Origin: an uncultured Rhodopila sp.
GTDB lineage: Bacteria > Pseudomonadota > Alphaproteobacteria > Acetobacterales > Acetobacteraceae
NCBI GenBank assembly: GCA_903932145.1
Contig: CAIZFE010000055.1
Location: forward strand, 1-64,000
Length of the DNA stretch: 64,000 bases
Reading direction: 5' to 3'
Shown here: in pieces, positions 54,045-62,178 of the stretch
Numbering within the stretch: the stretch's first letter is position 1
Layout of the letters: every line of letters starts with the position of its first letter
Program-made: the position numbers and the translations under genes
The notes under the pieces: generated by a model
What the model was told of the DNA's origin: nothing
What the model saw: the letters and a program-made list of their open reading frames with translations, nothing else
The model's database searches: none

Positions 54045-55106
54045 ATGAAGCCACTCGTCAGGCTGGTTGCTGTAATCGCCGCGCTTTGGTGCGCGGGCGC
54101 CGCGCGGGCGCAAACCATGGATAAGTTGAACATCTACGTGGTGAAGAACCTGCTGGCCTCCCCTAATTTCGTAGCTCTGGAGAACGGTTACTGGGCCGAG
54201 CAAGGCCTGGATGTGCAGATGAAACTGGCCGGCAGCGGCCGGATTGTCGTGCAGGCGTTGCAAGCCGGCGACGCACAACTCGGCCACGTCGCGATCAGCG
54301 GCACCCTGCCCGTCGCCCGGGCGGGAGGCGACAAACTGATCAGTGTGATGCCTTACTACAACGACCCCGGCTACATGGGACGCGCCAGCGCCTACGCGAT
54401 CATCGGCCGCCGGGATCATGGCATCGATCCGGCTAATCCCGCCACCATGCTCGGCAAAAAGATCGGCTTCACCTCCGGCACTGACGAATACTACATGAAA
54501 CAATGGTTCCGGCGGGAAAAACTGGACATTTCCAAGAGCCAGATCGTCAGCGTACTGCCCGAGGATATGCCGGTGACGGTGTCGCAAGGACTCGTGGACG
54601 CGGTCGTGCCGTGGGAGCCGTATGCGTCTCAGGTCATGCGGGAACTCGGGGCCAACGCGGCTGTCATGAGCCGTGGCGAGGCCGGGCTGATCTCCGACAA
54701 CGTCGGCATTGTCGGCAAGGAAGACTGGATCAAGGCGCATCTGGATATTGTTGAGAAATTTGCCATCGGTCTTGCCATGGCAACAAAATTCATCCGCGAC
54801 AATCCGCATGAAACCGCCGAAATCGTTGCTCGGACGTTAGACGGCCTGAATACCGGCGACGCGGAGGAGGGCCTGAAACACATGGTGTGGGACCCGAGAA
54901 TTTCGGTGTGCACCGTGGAAGGCAGTATTCGAAGCGGCAACGGCATGGTGCGGAACGGCCAGATCAAAATGGACCGGTCTTTCGTCGCCGCGGATTTCTA
55001 CGACATGACAGTCTATGACCGCATGACCGCGAAACATCCCGAACTGTTCGCGGGATTGCCGCCCATGCCGGCCAAACTGGATGATTGCCTGGGCAAGCTC
55101 GACTGA
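54045..55106 (+). CDS. ABC transporter substrate-binding protein (SsuA/TauA/NMT1-like)
   Basis: This 353-residue periplasmic protein has a signal peptide (LVAVIAALWCAGAARAQ). The fold shows LNIYVVKNLLASPNFVALEN, GYWAEQGLDVQMKLAGSGR, VVQALQAGDAQLGHVAISG, KIGFTSGTDEYYMKQWF and VTVSQGLVDAVVPWEPYA, typical of SsuA/TauA/THI5-like proteins. These bind sulfonates, taurine, thiamine precursors or aromatic acids. It is followed at once by the ATPase gene (one base between) and then two permeases, forming a complete importer. The neighbouring monooxygenase suggests an aromatic ligand but does not prove it. Confidence 0.9.
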   Translation: MKPLVRLVAVIAALWCAGAARAQTMDKLNIYVVKNLLASPNFVALENGYWAEQGLDVQMKLAGSGRIVVQALQAGDAQLGHVAISGTLPVARAGGDKLISVMPYYNDPGYMGRASAYAIIGRRDHGIDPANPATMLGKKIGFTSGTDEYYMKQWFRREKLDISKSQIVSVLPEDMPVTVSQGLVDAVVPWEPYASQVMRELGANAAVMSRGEAGLISDNVGIVGKEDWIKAHLDIVEKFAIGLAMATKFIRDNPHETAEIVARTLDGLNTGDAEEGLKHMVWDPRISVCTVEGSIRSGNGMVRNGQIKMDRSFVAADFYDMTVYDRMTAKHPELFAGLPPMPAKLDDCLGKLD

Positions 55107-55107
55107 C

Positions 55108-55881
55108 ATGGCCGATAAAATAGAGGTCTCCGGCTTCCGTCATTTCTTCCGGACGGAAATCGGATCGGTGCAAGCCACCGGAACGATCGATCTGTCCATC
55201 AAAGCCGGTGAGTTCGTCACCCTGGTCGGCCCCAGCGGCTGCGGCAAAACAACGCTGCTGAAAGCCATCGCCGGGTTTCTGACACCCTCCGAGGGCAATA
55301 TCCTGTGCGACGGCATACCCGTGCGCGGTCCCGGACGGGAACGCGGTGTCGTCTTCCAGGAACTCGCGATTCTGCCGTGGCGCACGGTGCGGCGCAACAT
55401 CGGCCACGGCCTGGAAATCGCGCGGGTTCCCAAAGCGGAACGGGAGGCAACCGTCGCCCGTCTGATCGGCCTGATGGGACTGGGTGGGTTCGAGGATCGT
55501 TATCCGCATGAACTGTCCGGCGGCATGCGCCAGCGGGTCGCCGTGGCACGCACCTGGGCCGCCGATCCGGAAGTCATTCTGATGGACGAACCCTTCGCCG
55601 CCGTCGATGCGATGACACGGTTGACGTTGCAGGAGGAACTTGGCCGCCTGTGTGCGGCAACCCGGAAGACCGTGTTTTTCATTACGCACAGTGTGGACGA
55701 AGCGGTGTTCCTCGCCGACCGCGTGCTGGTCATGACCAGGCGGCCCGGCACCATCAAGGCAGAACTGGAGATACCGCGTTCGGCATCCGGCGGACGAGAC
55801 TGGGACAGTTTCACCTCCGATCCCCTGATGCAAAAGATCGCCGGTGACGTGATGCATCTGGTGCATGCGGAGCGTGTGTAA
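55108..55881 (+). CDS. ABC transporter ATP-binding protein
   Basis: This 257-residue ATPase has Walker A VGPSGCGKTT, Q-loop VVFQELAILPW, signature HELSGGMRQRVAVARTWA, Walker B VILMDEPFAAVDA and switch FFITHSVDEAVFLA. It belongs to the SsuB/TauB class. It energises import of the ligand bound by the upstream protein. The start is the ATG at 55108, one base after the preceding stop. A repeat-containing gap of 125 bases follows before the first permease gene. Confidence 0.95.
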   Translation: MADKIEVSGFRHFFRTEIGSVQATGTIDLSIKAGEFVTLVGPSGCGKTTLLKAIAGFLTPSEGNILCDGIPVRGPGRERGVVFQELAILPWRTVRRNIGHGLEIARVPKAEREATVARLIGLMGLGGFEDRYPHELSGGMRQRVAVARTWAADPEVILMDEPFAAVDAMTRLTLQEELGRLCAATRKTVFFITHSVDEAVFLADRVLVMTRRPGTIKAELEIPRSASGGRDWDSFTSDPLMQKIAGDVMHLVHAERV

Positions 55882-55940
55882 GTGAAGGCGCAAAGGCAAA
55901 GCCCAAGTGCACCGGCTGTTGACGCGATCATTTCATCAGC

Positions 55941-56012
55941 GCCCGCCTCGTCCGGGCCATCTGTGCCATGATTGTGCCGCGACAGGCGGTCCGGACAAGC
56001 CGGACTATGACG
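55941..56012. repeat. Copy of the intergenic palindromic element inside the ABC operon
   Basis: Reads GCCCGCCTCGTCCGGGCCA at the left, and CGGTCCGGACAAGCCGG then CTATGACG at the right, a diverged copy of the element at 21192-21270. Its right end supplies the ATG at 56007 used by the following permease gene. Confidence 0.7.
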
Positions 56013-56798
56013 ACATTGGAACGGATTGGCACGGTTACGATCGCGCGCACCTTCAAGACGCTGTTACCGTTCGCCGTGCTGATCGCGGTGTGGTGGGGAA
56101 TCAAGACCGGCGCCGATGTCCCGGACAAGTTGCTGGTGGCCCCCCCGGCGGTGTGGGCGAGCTTCACCGGTCTGGTCAGCCACGGCATCCTGGCGGAATA
56201 TGCCAGTGCCAGCCTGCGATTAATCGGAACCGCGGCGATCATTTCGTTCGTCATCGGCGTGCCGCTGGGCTTCGCTGTCGGCACCAACCGCTACGCCGCA
56301 CGCGCGCTGGAGGGCACATTGCGATTCCTGCAAGGAATTTCCGGAATCGCCTGGTTACCACTGGCCATCCTGTGGTTCGGCTTCAGCCAAACAACGACTC
56401 TGACCATCGTGATCTACACGCTGATTGTACCCATCATCTTCAATACGATGACCGGGGTGCGGGCAATTCCGGAAAACTACGCGCTTGCCCTGCAATCGCT
56501 CGGCGCCGGACGGTTGCGAATCGTACGCGACGTCTATCTTCCCGGAGCTCTGCCCAGCATCATTGTCGGCGTGCGGCTTGGCATGGGCTACGGCTGGCGC
56601 GCCCTGATCGCATCCGAAATGCTGGTGCGGCAAGGCGGCCTTGGCGATCTGATCTTCGGCGCCCGCACGTTCGGACAAATCGACCGGATCATGGTCGGGA
56701 TGGTTGTGATTGGCACTCTTTATATCGTCGTGGACCGCCTGCTGGTGCAACCGGTGGAGACCTTGACCGTGGCCCGATGGGGAGTTTTGCGGCGATGA
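56007..56798 (+). CDS. ABC transporter permease (first of two)
   Basis: This 263-residue SsuC/TauC-type permease has six predicted transmembrane helices. The cytoplasmic coupling loop is IPENYALALQSLGAGRLRIV followed by RDVYLPGALPSIIVGVRLGM and GYGWRALIASEML. The start is set at 56007 (MTTLERIG), which falls inside a palindromic repeat; an upstream ATG at 55968 would translate repeat sequence. It ends in an ATGA overlap with the second permease. Together they form a heterodimeric channel. Confidence 0.9.
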   Translation: MTTLERIGTVTIARTFKTLLPFAVLIAVWWGIKTGADVPDKLLVAPPAVWASFTGLVSHGILAEYASASLRLIGTAAIISFVIGVPLGFAVGTNRYAARALEGTLRFLQGISGIAWLPLAILWFGFSQTTTLTIVIYTLIVPIIFNTMTGVRAIPENYALALQSLGAGRLRIVRDVYLPGALPSIIVGVRLGMGYGWRALIASEMLVRQGGLGDLIFGARTFGQIDRIMVGMVVIGTLYIVVDRLLVQPVETLTVARWGVLRR

Positions 56799-57577
56799 TC
56801 CATCGTTGGATTTGGCGGCTGCTGCCGTGGGTTCCCGCGGTGATCGCGCTGTTGGCGTGGTGGGCCTGGTTCGCCATCGACCGGCCGCCCGCGTCGGTGA
56901 TGCCCTCGGCGTTCGCGGTGATCGCAACGATGGCGGACCTGGCGTTCGGCGGCCGGTTGCCCGGCGACATTCTCGCCAGCATGGCACGCCTACTCGGTGG
57001 ATCGGCGCTCGGTATCGTTACGGGGATGGCAGCCGGTTTCGTCGCGGGACTGAACCGGCCAATCGCCGATTTCATGAACCCGCTGGTGGTGTTCTTCAAT
57101 GCGATCTCCGGCATCGTCTGGCTGCCGCTGGTCATCGGCTGGCTGGGCATCGGCAGCCCCCTGGCGATCTTCCTGATCTGGAACACGGTGTTCTTCATCA
57201 TCTTCCAGAACACCGTTCTGGGCGTGCAACTGGTGCCAGAGGTCCTGGAACTCGGCGTCCAAAGCCTGGGCGGCAGTCGATGGGAAACGATCCGTTCGGT
57301 AACCCTGCCCGGCGCCCTGCCCTACATTCTGTCCGGCATCCGATCCGGTCTCGGATTCGGCTGGCGCGCCCTGATCGCGGCGGAACTGGTCGGAGCAACC
57401 ACGGGGTTGGGACAGTTAATCTTCAGCGGAGCGGAGTATCATCGCGCCGACATCATCGTCGGCGGCTGTCTGCTGATCGGCGCGATTGCCATGGCGATGG
57501 ATCGATGGCTGCTGCTGCCGATCGAAAAGCGCACGGTGATCCGTTGGGGTTTGGTCGCAACAGGACAAGGTCGCTAG
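56795..57577 (+). CDS. ABC transporter permease (second of two)
   Basis: This 260-residue permease has about six transmembrane helices. The coupling motif is VPEVLELGVQSLGGSRWETI then RSVTLPGALPYILSGIRSGL and GFGWRALIAAELVGA. The start MIHRWIWRLLPW overlaps the preceding stop as ATGA. The protein is a paralogue of the first permease, indicating a heterodimeric membrane unit. Confidence 0.92.
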   Translation: MIHRWIWRLLPWVPAVIALLAWWAWFAIDRPPASVMPSAFAVIATMADLAFGGRLPGDILASMARLLGGSALGIVTGMAAGFVAGLNRPIADFMNPLVVFFNAISGIVWLPLVIGWLGIGSPLAIFLIWNTVFFIIFQNTVLGVQLVPEVLELGVQSLGGSRWETIRSVTLPGALPYILSGIRSGLGFGWRALIAAELVGATTGLGQLIFSGAEYHRADIIVGGCLLIGAIAMAMDRWLLLPIEKRTVIRWGLVATGQGR

Positions 57578-57898
57578 ATGATGCGCGCCGCACGATTGCG
57601 TCTGCTCGCTGGTGTCGCTCTGATAGCGGCGATCCTGTTCGGACAATCGCTGATCGGTATGGCGACCGCGAGCGGGCGCCTCGATTCAGCCTTGAGGGAT
57701 ACGACAGCACCAGTAAACGTCGTCGTGGTGATGGACTTCATCCCGGAGCGGTTTCACACCGAACGTCTGTCCGCCTATGGCGTGTTCGCGGGCCGCGACA
57801 AAACCGTGAACCGCGTTCGATTGCGCATGGTCTCGCCCGAGAATCTCCGGCGGCTATCCCGATTGGTCTGGGTGTCAACCATCGAGCCGGGACGATAA
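57578..57898 (+). CDS. Small anchored protein at the end of the ABC operon
   Basis: This 106-residue protein begins MMRAARLRLLAGVALIAAIL, a signal anchor or signal peptide. The remainder has TAPVNVVVVMDFIPERFHTE and RVRLRMVSPENLRRLSRLVW. Its ATG follows the second permease stop directly, so it is part of the operon. I recognise no family; a stabilising or accessory role in import is only inferred from position. Confidence 0.65.
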   Translation: MMRAARLRLLAGVALIAAILFGQSLIGMATASGRLDSALRDTTAPVNVVVVMDFIPERFHTERLSAYGVFAGRDKTVNRVRLRMVSPENLRRLSRLVWVSTIEPGR

Positions 57899-57933
57899 TA
57901 ACAGCCTCCGATGAGGCCAACTCTTGCCCTTAT

Positions 57934-58001
57934 CGTCCTGGCCCGGCTTGTCTGGGCCACCTGTCGCGGCACCGTCGAGTCACGGGTGGCCCGGACAAGC
58001 C
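57934..58001. repeat. Palindromic intergenic element split by the insertion sequence
   Basis: The left part (CGTCCTGGCCCGGCTTGTC at 57934 to CCCGGACAAGCC at 58001) is continued at 59414-59434 (GGACAAGCCGGGCCATGACGG). Removing the insertion and one copy of the 9-bp duplication restores a normal copy of the element seen at 21192-21270. Confidence 0.8.
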
Positions 58002-59321
58002 CTACCGGATTCGCACAAGTCCGGAACGTTTTATCCCTTCCAGCATTGTCATGAGCTTCACATGACCGCGGATCAACACGATGGGGCCGGATTTGCCGTA
58101 ATATCCGGTCCATCCGCCGAGACGCGCGCAGATCCAGGCGGCATGCGCGAGGCTGCCGGAGGGATGCGGATTACGCTGGCGTTCGGTTTTCCCTTCGAGG
58201 GACTTGCCGATCGCCTCGATCACAGGCTGATCGGCGGCTTCGAACACATCCGTCATCGGGCGGCCGGCCGTGCCGTCGCGGTCGTGCAGCATCTGCTGGA
58301 TATGGATCGCCGCGATCAGGGTCGCACAAGCGAGGTTCTTCAGCGGCGCATTGTCCTGGATCGGCACCGCCTCGATGTCGAAGCCCTGCGTTTTCATCAC
58401 CCGGAACACCTGCTCGATGACCCAGCGGCGGCGGTAAAGCCCGGCCACCTTCAGCGCATCGGACAAGGTTTCGACCGTCCGCGTCGTCAACAGCCGCCAG
58501 TGCAGCGGTTCCACGCCCGCCGGCGGATCGACCTCACGCACATCGACCACGGTAAGTTCCACGTAAGCCGGCAACGCCGCTGCCCAAGACGCGCGATTAC
58601 GCTTCGGCCGCCTGATGGAAATCGGGCCGGCCCGCAGCACAACATTCGCGGTACGTCCCGAGCCGGACTGCAGCTTGACCTGCGAGCAGCCGAGTTCCTG
58701 CATCGTATCGCAGGCGTTGTACAGCCAGCCGCCGTCCGCCAGTTTCCGGTTGTGGTTGGCCCGCACCAGGACATCGATACCCTCCGGGCGGAAGGCGAAC
58801 ATTTCATACAGATCGGCCTCGCGGTCGGCGATCACCGTCACACCGCTGGCCCCGGCGGTCAGCAGATCCTGCGCCTGCTCCATCGCTTCGATCCAGCGAC
58901 GGCTCTCTTTCTGCGCCAGGTCGCGTTTATTGCAGTGCAGCCTGGGGGTCTCGTCACGCACCAGGAAGTCCGCCGTCAGCAGCCCCAACAGGGCGCCATC
59001 CGTCGCATCGACGGCGATCGCCGGGTGCAGGTACAGGCCCTTCTTGTTGCCGTCGTCACGCAGGCTGGTGGTGTCCTGGATCACCAGCACCTCGCATCCT
59101 TCTACCCGGCCCAGCAGATGCGCTCGCGCGGTGGCCACCATCTCCGCGGGGCTGACGCGCGGGTTGTGCAGGAAGTTCTTGATCTTCAACTGGCCGGCGC
59201 GGTCATCGCCCATCGCGGCAATGCTGATACCGTCATGGCCGCTATCGAGCAGGCGTTCCAGCAGGAACGCACCGCCGTCGCGCAGCCGCTTGTCACCGAA
59301 CCGTCCGAGATTGGTCATCAT
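58002..59321 (-). CDS. IS4-family transposase
   Basis: This 439-residue DDE transposase has Asp83 in VLVIQDTTSL, Asp166 in VTVIADREADLYE, and the YREK-type motif LYRRRWVIEQVFRVMK with Glu303 and Lys310. Its N-terminal part (LGDRRL-like LGRFGDKRLRDGGAFLLERL) resembles Tn5-related transposases. It cuts and pastes the element. The stop codon TAG (plus-strand 58002-58004) is formed by the very first bases of the inverted repeat, so coding sequence runs to the element end. All catalytic residues are present. Confidence 0.93.
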   Translation of the reverse strand: MMTNLGRFGDKRLRDGGAFLLERLLDSGHDGISIAAMGDDRAGQLKIKNFLHNPRVSPAEMVATARAHLLGRVEGCEVLVIQDTTSLRDDGNKKGLYLHPAIAVDATDGALLGLLTADFLVRDETPRLHCNKRDLAQKESRRWIEAMEQAQDLLTAGASGVTVIADREADLYEMFAFRPEGIDVLVRANHNRKLADGGWLYNACDTMQELGCSQVKLQSGSGRTANVVLRAGPISIRRPKRNRASWAAALPAYVELTVVDVREVDPPAGVEPLHWRLLTTRTVETLSDALKVAGLYRRRWVIEQVFRVMKTQGFDIEAVPIQDNAPLKNLACATLIAAIHIQQMLHDRDGTAGRPMTDVFEAADQPVIEAIGKSLEGKTERQRNPHPSGSLAHAAWICARLGGWTGYYGKSGPIVLIRGHVKLMTMLEGIKRSGLVRIR

Positions 59322-59413
59322 CGCGAATCACTCCGTCAATCAAGGAGTGCAACGAATCAAACATCGGTCCACATGGCAAGCAAAATCGTTCCGCACTTGT
59401 GTGCACCCGGTAG
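58002..59413. mobile_element. Complete IS4-family insertion sequence, 1412 bp
   Basis: The ends are inverted: left CTACCGGATTCGCACAAGT; right, in complement, CTACCGGGTGCACACAAGT, both continuing with nCGGAACG. The insertion is flanked by direct repeats GGACAAGCC at 57993-58001 and 59414-59422, a 9-bp target duplication. One transposase gene fills it. Perfect duplications indicate a recent insertion that has not recombined. Confidence 0.9.
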
Positions 59414-59475
59414 GGACAAGCCGGGCCATGACGGGAGTGGAATAGCCGGACGTCACGACCAACTGCGGCTGGGTT

Positions 59476-61119
59476 TTACATCACCTGCCGCAACACATAG
59501 TAAAGGCTACCCGCCATCAGCATCGCCGCCGGCAGGGTCAGCACCCATGCCATGATCATGCTGCGAACCGTATCCCATTGCAGTCCGGCCCCGCTGGCAG
59601 CCATCGTCCCGGCAACGCCGCTGGACAGCACATGCGTGGTGGAAACCGGCAAGCCGTAGATGTCGGCCAGACCGATTGTCGCGGCGGCGATCAACTCGGC
59701 GGAGGCGCCCTGCCCGTAGTTCATGTGGGTCTTGCCGATCTTCTCACCGACGGTGATCACGATCCGCTTCCAGCCAACCATCGTGCCGAGTCCAAGCGCG
59801 ACCGCGACGGCGACCTTAACCCAGGTCGGGATGAACTTCGTGCTGTCGTCCAGCGCGCCCTTATAGGCTTTCAGTGCCGTTGTTTCCGCAGGCGTAAATT
59901 CCACGTTCTGCTTCTGCATGACGCGGATGGCTTCAGACACCATGAACATCTCGTTGCGGATATTCTGCACCGCGGCCGCTGGAACCTTGTTCAGCGAACC
60001 ATAGGACTGCACCTGCTTGCCGATATCGCCGGCCAGCGAGGCCAGCGCCGCGAACGTCACCTTATCATCCAGCTTGCGCAATTTCAGGCTGTCGGTCACC
60101 TGAGTCTCCGCTGCCGCCGCCGGGAACGTCAGATTGCCGGAGCGGACATCAAACACAGTCTGCACCTGCTGCGTCGCCGCCAGGAACGCCGGCAAATGGC
60201 TGTCCGGTACGGCGCGATTGAGCGCGTAGGCGGTGGGCACCGTGCCGATCAGGATCAGCATGATCAGGCCCATGCCCTTTTGCCCGTCATTCGACCCATG
60301 CGCGAACGACACCGCGCCGCAGGTCAGGCACAGCAGGCCACGGATCCATAACGGCGGCGGGCTGCGTGTGGCCGGCGCGGAGTAAAGCCGCTTGTCCTTC
60401 ACCACCATTTTCATGACGATCAGCATCAGCGCCGACCCGGCAAACCCAATCAGCGGGCTGAACAGCAGCGCGCGGAACACGCCCATCGCCTGCGACCAAT
60501 CAACACCGGACGTTGCCGTGCCGCCTTCGGCCATCAACTGGTTTGCGATACCGACGCCAATGATCGAGCCGATCAGCGTGTGCGACGAACTCGCGGGCAA
60601 TCCCAGCATCCAGGTGCCGACGTTCCAGATGATCGCGGCGATCAGCAGGGCGAAGATCATCGCGAAACCGGCACCGCCGCCGACCTGAAGAATCAACTCC
60701 ACCGGCAGCAGGCTGACGATGGCGAAAGCGACCGCGCCCGAAGAGGTCAACACGCCCAGGAAGTTCAGCAGCCCGGAGTAGATCACCGCGACCTGCGGCT
60801 GCAGGCTGTGGGTATAGATCACCGTGGCGACGGCGTTGGCGGTGTCATGGAAGCCGTTAACGAATTCGAACGCCAGCGCGATCAGCAGGGCGATGCCGAG
60901 CAGGACGAAGGCTCCGATCGCGAGGGCTGGCGTCTGGCTTTCATCGATGTCAGTGGTCAGACCACGGACGGTCCAGAACAGCCCGAAAACCAGAAGCGCC
61001 AGGAAAACCAGTAAACCCCCAACGTTTTTGCCGCTATCCAGGTTCGGTCTGCCGCTATGCTGGTCGTGATGATGCCCGGCGTGCGGATGCGCGCCGGTCC
61101 CCATGGTCGTATCTGACAT
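59476..61119 (-). CDS. pit: Inorganic phosphate transporter, PiT family
   Basis: This 547-residue membrane protein has a His-rich N-terminus (HPHAGHHHDQHSG). The duplicated family signature is present: EFVNGFHDTANAVATVI in the first half, and CGAVSFAHGSNDGQKGMGLI with GLPVSTTHVLSSG in the second. About twelve transmembrane helices are interrupted by a large hydrophilic loop (about 300-430). It imports phosphate with a proton or as a metal-phosphate complex. A PHO-box-like repeat lies 52 bases upstream, so PhoB control is likely. Confidence 0.94.
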   Translation of the reverse strand: MSDTTMGTGAHPHAGHHHDQHSGRPNLDSGKNVGGLLVFLALLVFGLFWTVRGLTTDIDESQTPALAIGAFVLLGIALLIALAFEFVNGFHDTANAVATVIYTHSLQPQVAVIYSGLLNFLGVLTSSGAVAFAIVSLLPVELILQVGGGAGFAMIFALLIAAIIWNVGTWMLGLPASSSHTLIGSIIGVGIANQLMAEGGTATSGVDWSQAMGVFRALLFSPLIGFAGSALMLIVMKMVVKDKRLYSAPATRSPPPLWIRGLLCLTCGAVSFAHGSNDGQKGMGLIMLILIGTVPTAYALNRAVPDSHLPAFLAATQQVQTVFDVRSGNLTFPAAAAETQVTDSLKLRKLDDKVTFAALASLAGDIGKQVQSYGSLNKVPAAAVQNIRNEMFMVSEAIRVMQKQNVEFTPAETTALKAYKGALDDSTKFIPTWVKVAVAVALGLGTMVGWKRIVITVGEKIGKTHMNYGQGASAELIAAATIGLADIYGLPVSTTHVLSSGVAGTMAASGAGLQWDTVRSMIMAWVLTLPAAMLMAGSLYYVLRQVM

Positions 61120-61170
61120 GGCTCTTCCCCTATGCTGAGGGCAGCATGCGATAGAGCCGGATGGATTGCC

Positions 61171-61187
61171 ATTACAGGGCTATGACA
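61171..61187 (-). promoter_or_regulatory. PHO-box-like repeat upstream of pit
   Basis: On the minus strand the sequence is TGTCATAGCCCTGTAAT, two hexamers TGTCAT and TGTAAT separated by 5 bases. This matches the 11-bp-spaced direct repeats bound by PhoB. It lies between the retropepsin-like gene stop and the pit start, 52 bases before the ATG. Confidence 0.7.
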
Positions 61188-61198
61188 AAAATTTGTGT

Positions 61199-62107
61199 TC
61201 AAGGAACATTCACAAATACCTGTCGGGTCGCATACGAAATCCATACTCGTCGGCCGGCCACCCAGTCAGCCCCCAGCAGCATATCGACGATCGGGGTCAG
61301 ATGCACCGGCGCCACCCAGATCACCGGTGCCTGTATTGCCTCGCCGCCGACCTGAAGCGATTGAAACGGGTGCCGATACATCGTCACCGTGTGCGGCCCC
61401 AGCCCACTGACCTGAGTCGCAGGGTCGCCTCGGACATTCGCTTCCTGCAACCCAAGCCGAAACATCCCCGGTGTGCTGATAAGACTGGCGCTGGCACCGG
61501 TGTCCAACAGGGCGCGCAATGGTTTGCCGTCCACCATGACCGGCATGACGATCGCTTGCTCGGTCGGGGTCGTGACCGGCACGGCAGTATAATTCTCCGT
61601 CCAGGGTAGGAACCTTCCCGCGCAATCGTGGACATCGAACAGCGTCAGGCGGCGGTTTGGCACGTCGATATCCAGGTCGAACAGCGACAGGAAGTCACGC
61701 CCCAGCAGACCGTCGATCAAGCCGGGACGCGTGCCCGGAAGAACGCCAACCGTGAAACTGGTATCGTGGTTCAGCGTGCGGCGGATCAACCTGACGCCGC
61801 CCAGTGTCAGCGTGCGGGGATTGGCGTTCGGACGACTCTCTATGCCGCCGATCCCGCGCATCGTCGTGCCGACCCATGCGTCGCGCGCCAGTCCCAGCCG
61901 ATCAACGGCCGCTCGGGTGACCAGGGAGCGTTGGGCCCCGGTATCGAGGATAAAGGTCGCGGTGATTCCGTTCACCTCCACCGGAACGGTGATCGTGCCG
62001 TCTGAATCAGACAATGCGACGGTGGCTTTTGCGTCCACGGTGCAGGCTGACCGGGCCGCGACCGGGATCATCAGGGAAACCAGCACAACGCCTGCTTTCA
62101 GGATCAT
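61199..62107 (-). CDS. Periplasmic retropepsin-like protein with two aspartyl-protease domains
   Basis: The protein has 302 residues with a signal peptide (AGVVLVSLMIPVAARSA). It has two retropepsin-like units, each with the Asp-Thr-Gly-Ala active-site motif: FILDTGAQRSLVTR (about residue 58) and ALLDTGASASLIST (about 208). The flap and hydrophobic regions LIDGLLGRDFLSLFDLDID and IVDMLLGADWVAGRR follow each in turn. A single chain carrying both half-sites could fold as an internal dimer. Its natural substrate is unknown. The ATG at 62107 has an AAAGG site. It is divergent from the chromate transporter pair. Confidence 0.83.
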   Translation of the reverse strand: MILKAGVVLVSLMIPVAARSACTVDAKATVALSDSDGTITVPVEVNGITATFILDTGAQRSLVTRAAVDRLGLARDAWVGTTMRGIGGIESRPNANPRTLTLGGVRLIRRTLNHDTSFTVGVLPGTRPGLIDGLLGRDFLSLFDLDIDVPNRRLTLFDVHDCAGRFLPWTENYTAVPVTTPTEQAIVMPVMVDGKPLRALLDTGASASLISTPGMFRLGLQEANVRGDPATQVSGLGPHTVTMYRHPFQSLQVGGEAIQAPVIWVAPVHLTPIVDMLLGADWVAGRRVWISYATRQVFVNVP

Positions 62108-62178
62108 AGCCAACCTTTCCACCCGTCTCGACGTCGCGGGAATTGTCGAAACCGCACAGGTTCGTTATCCCTCACTGC

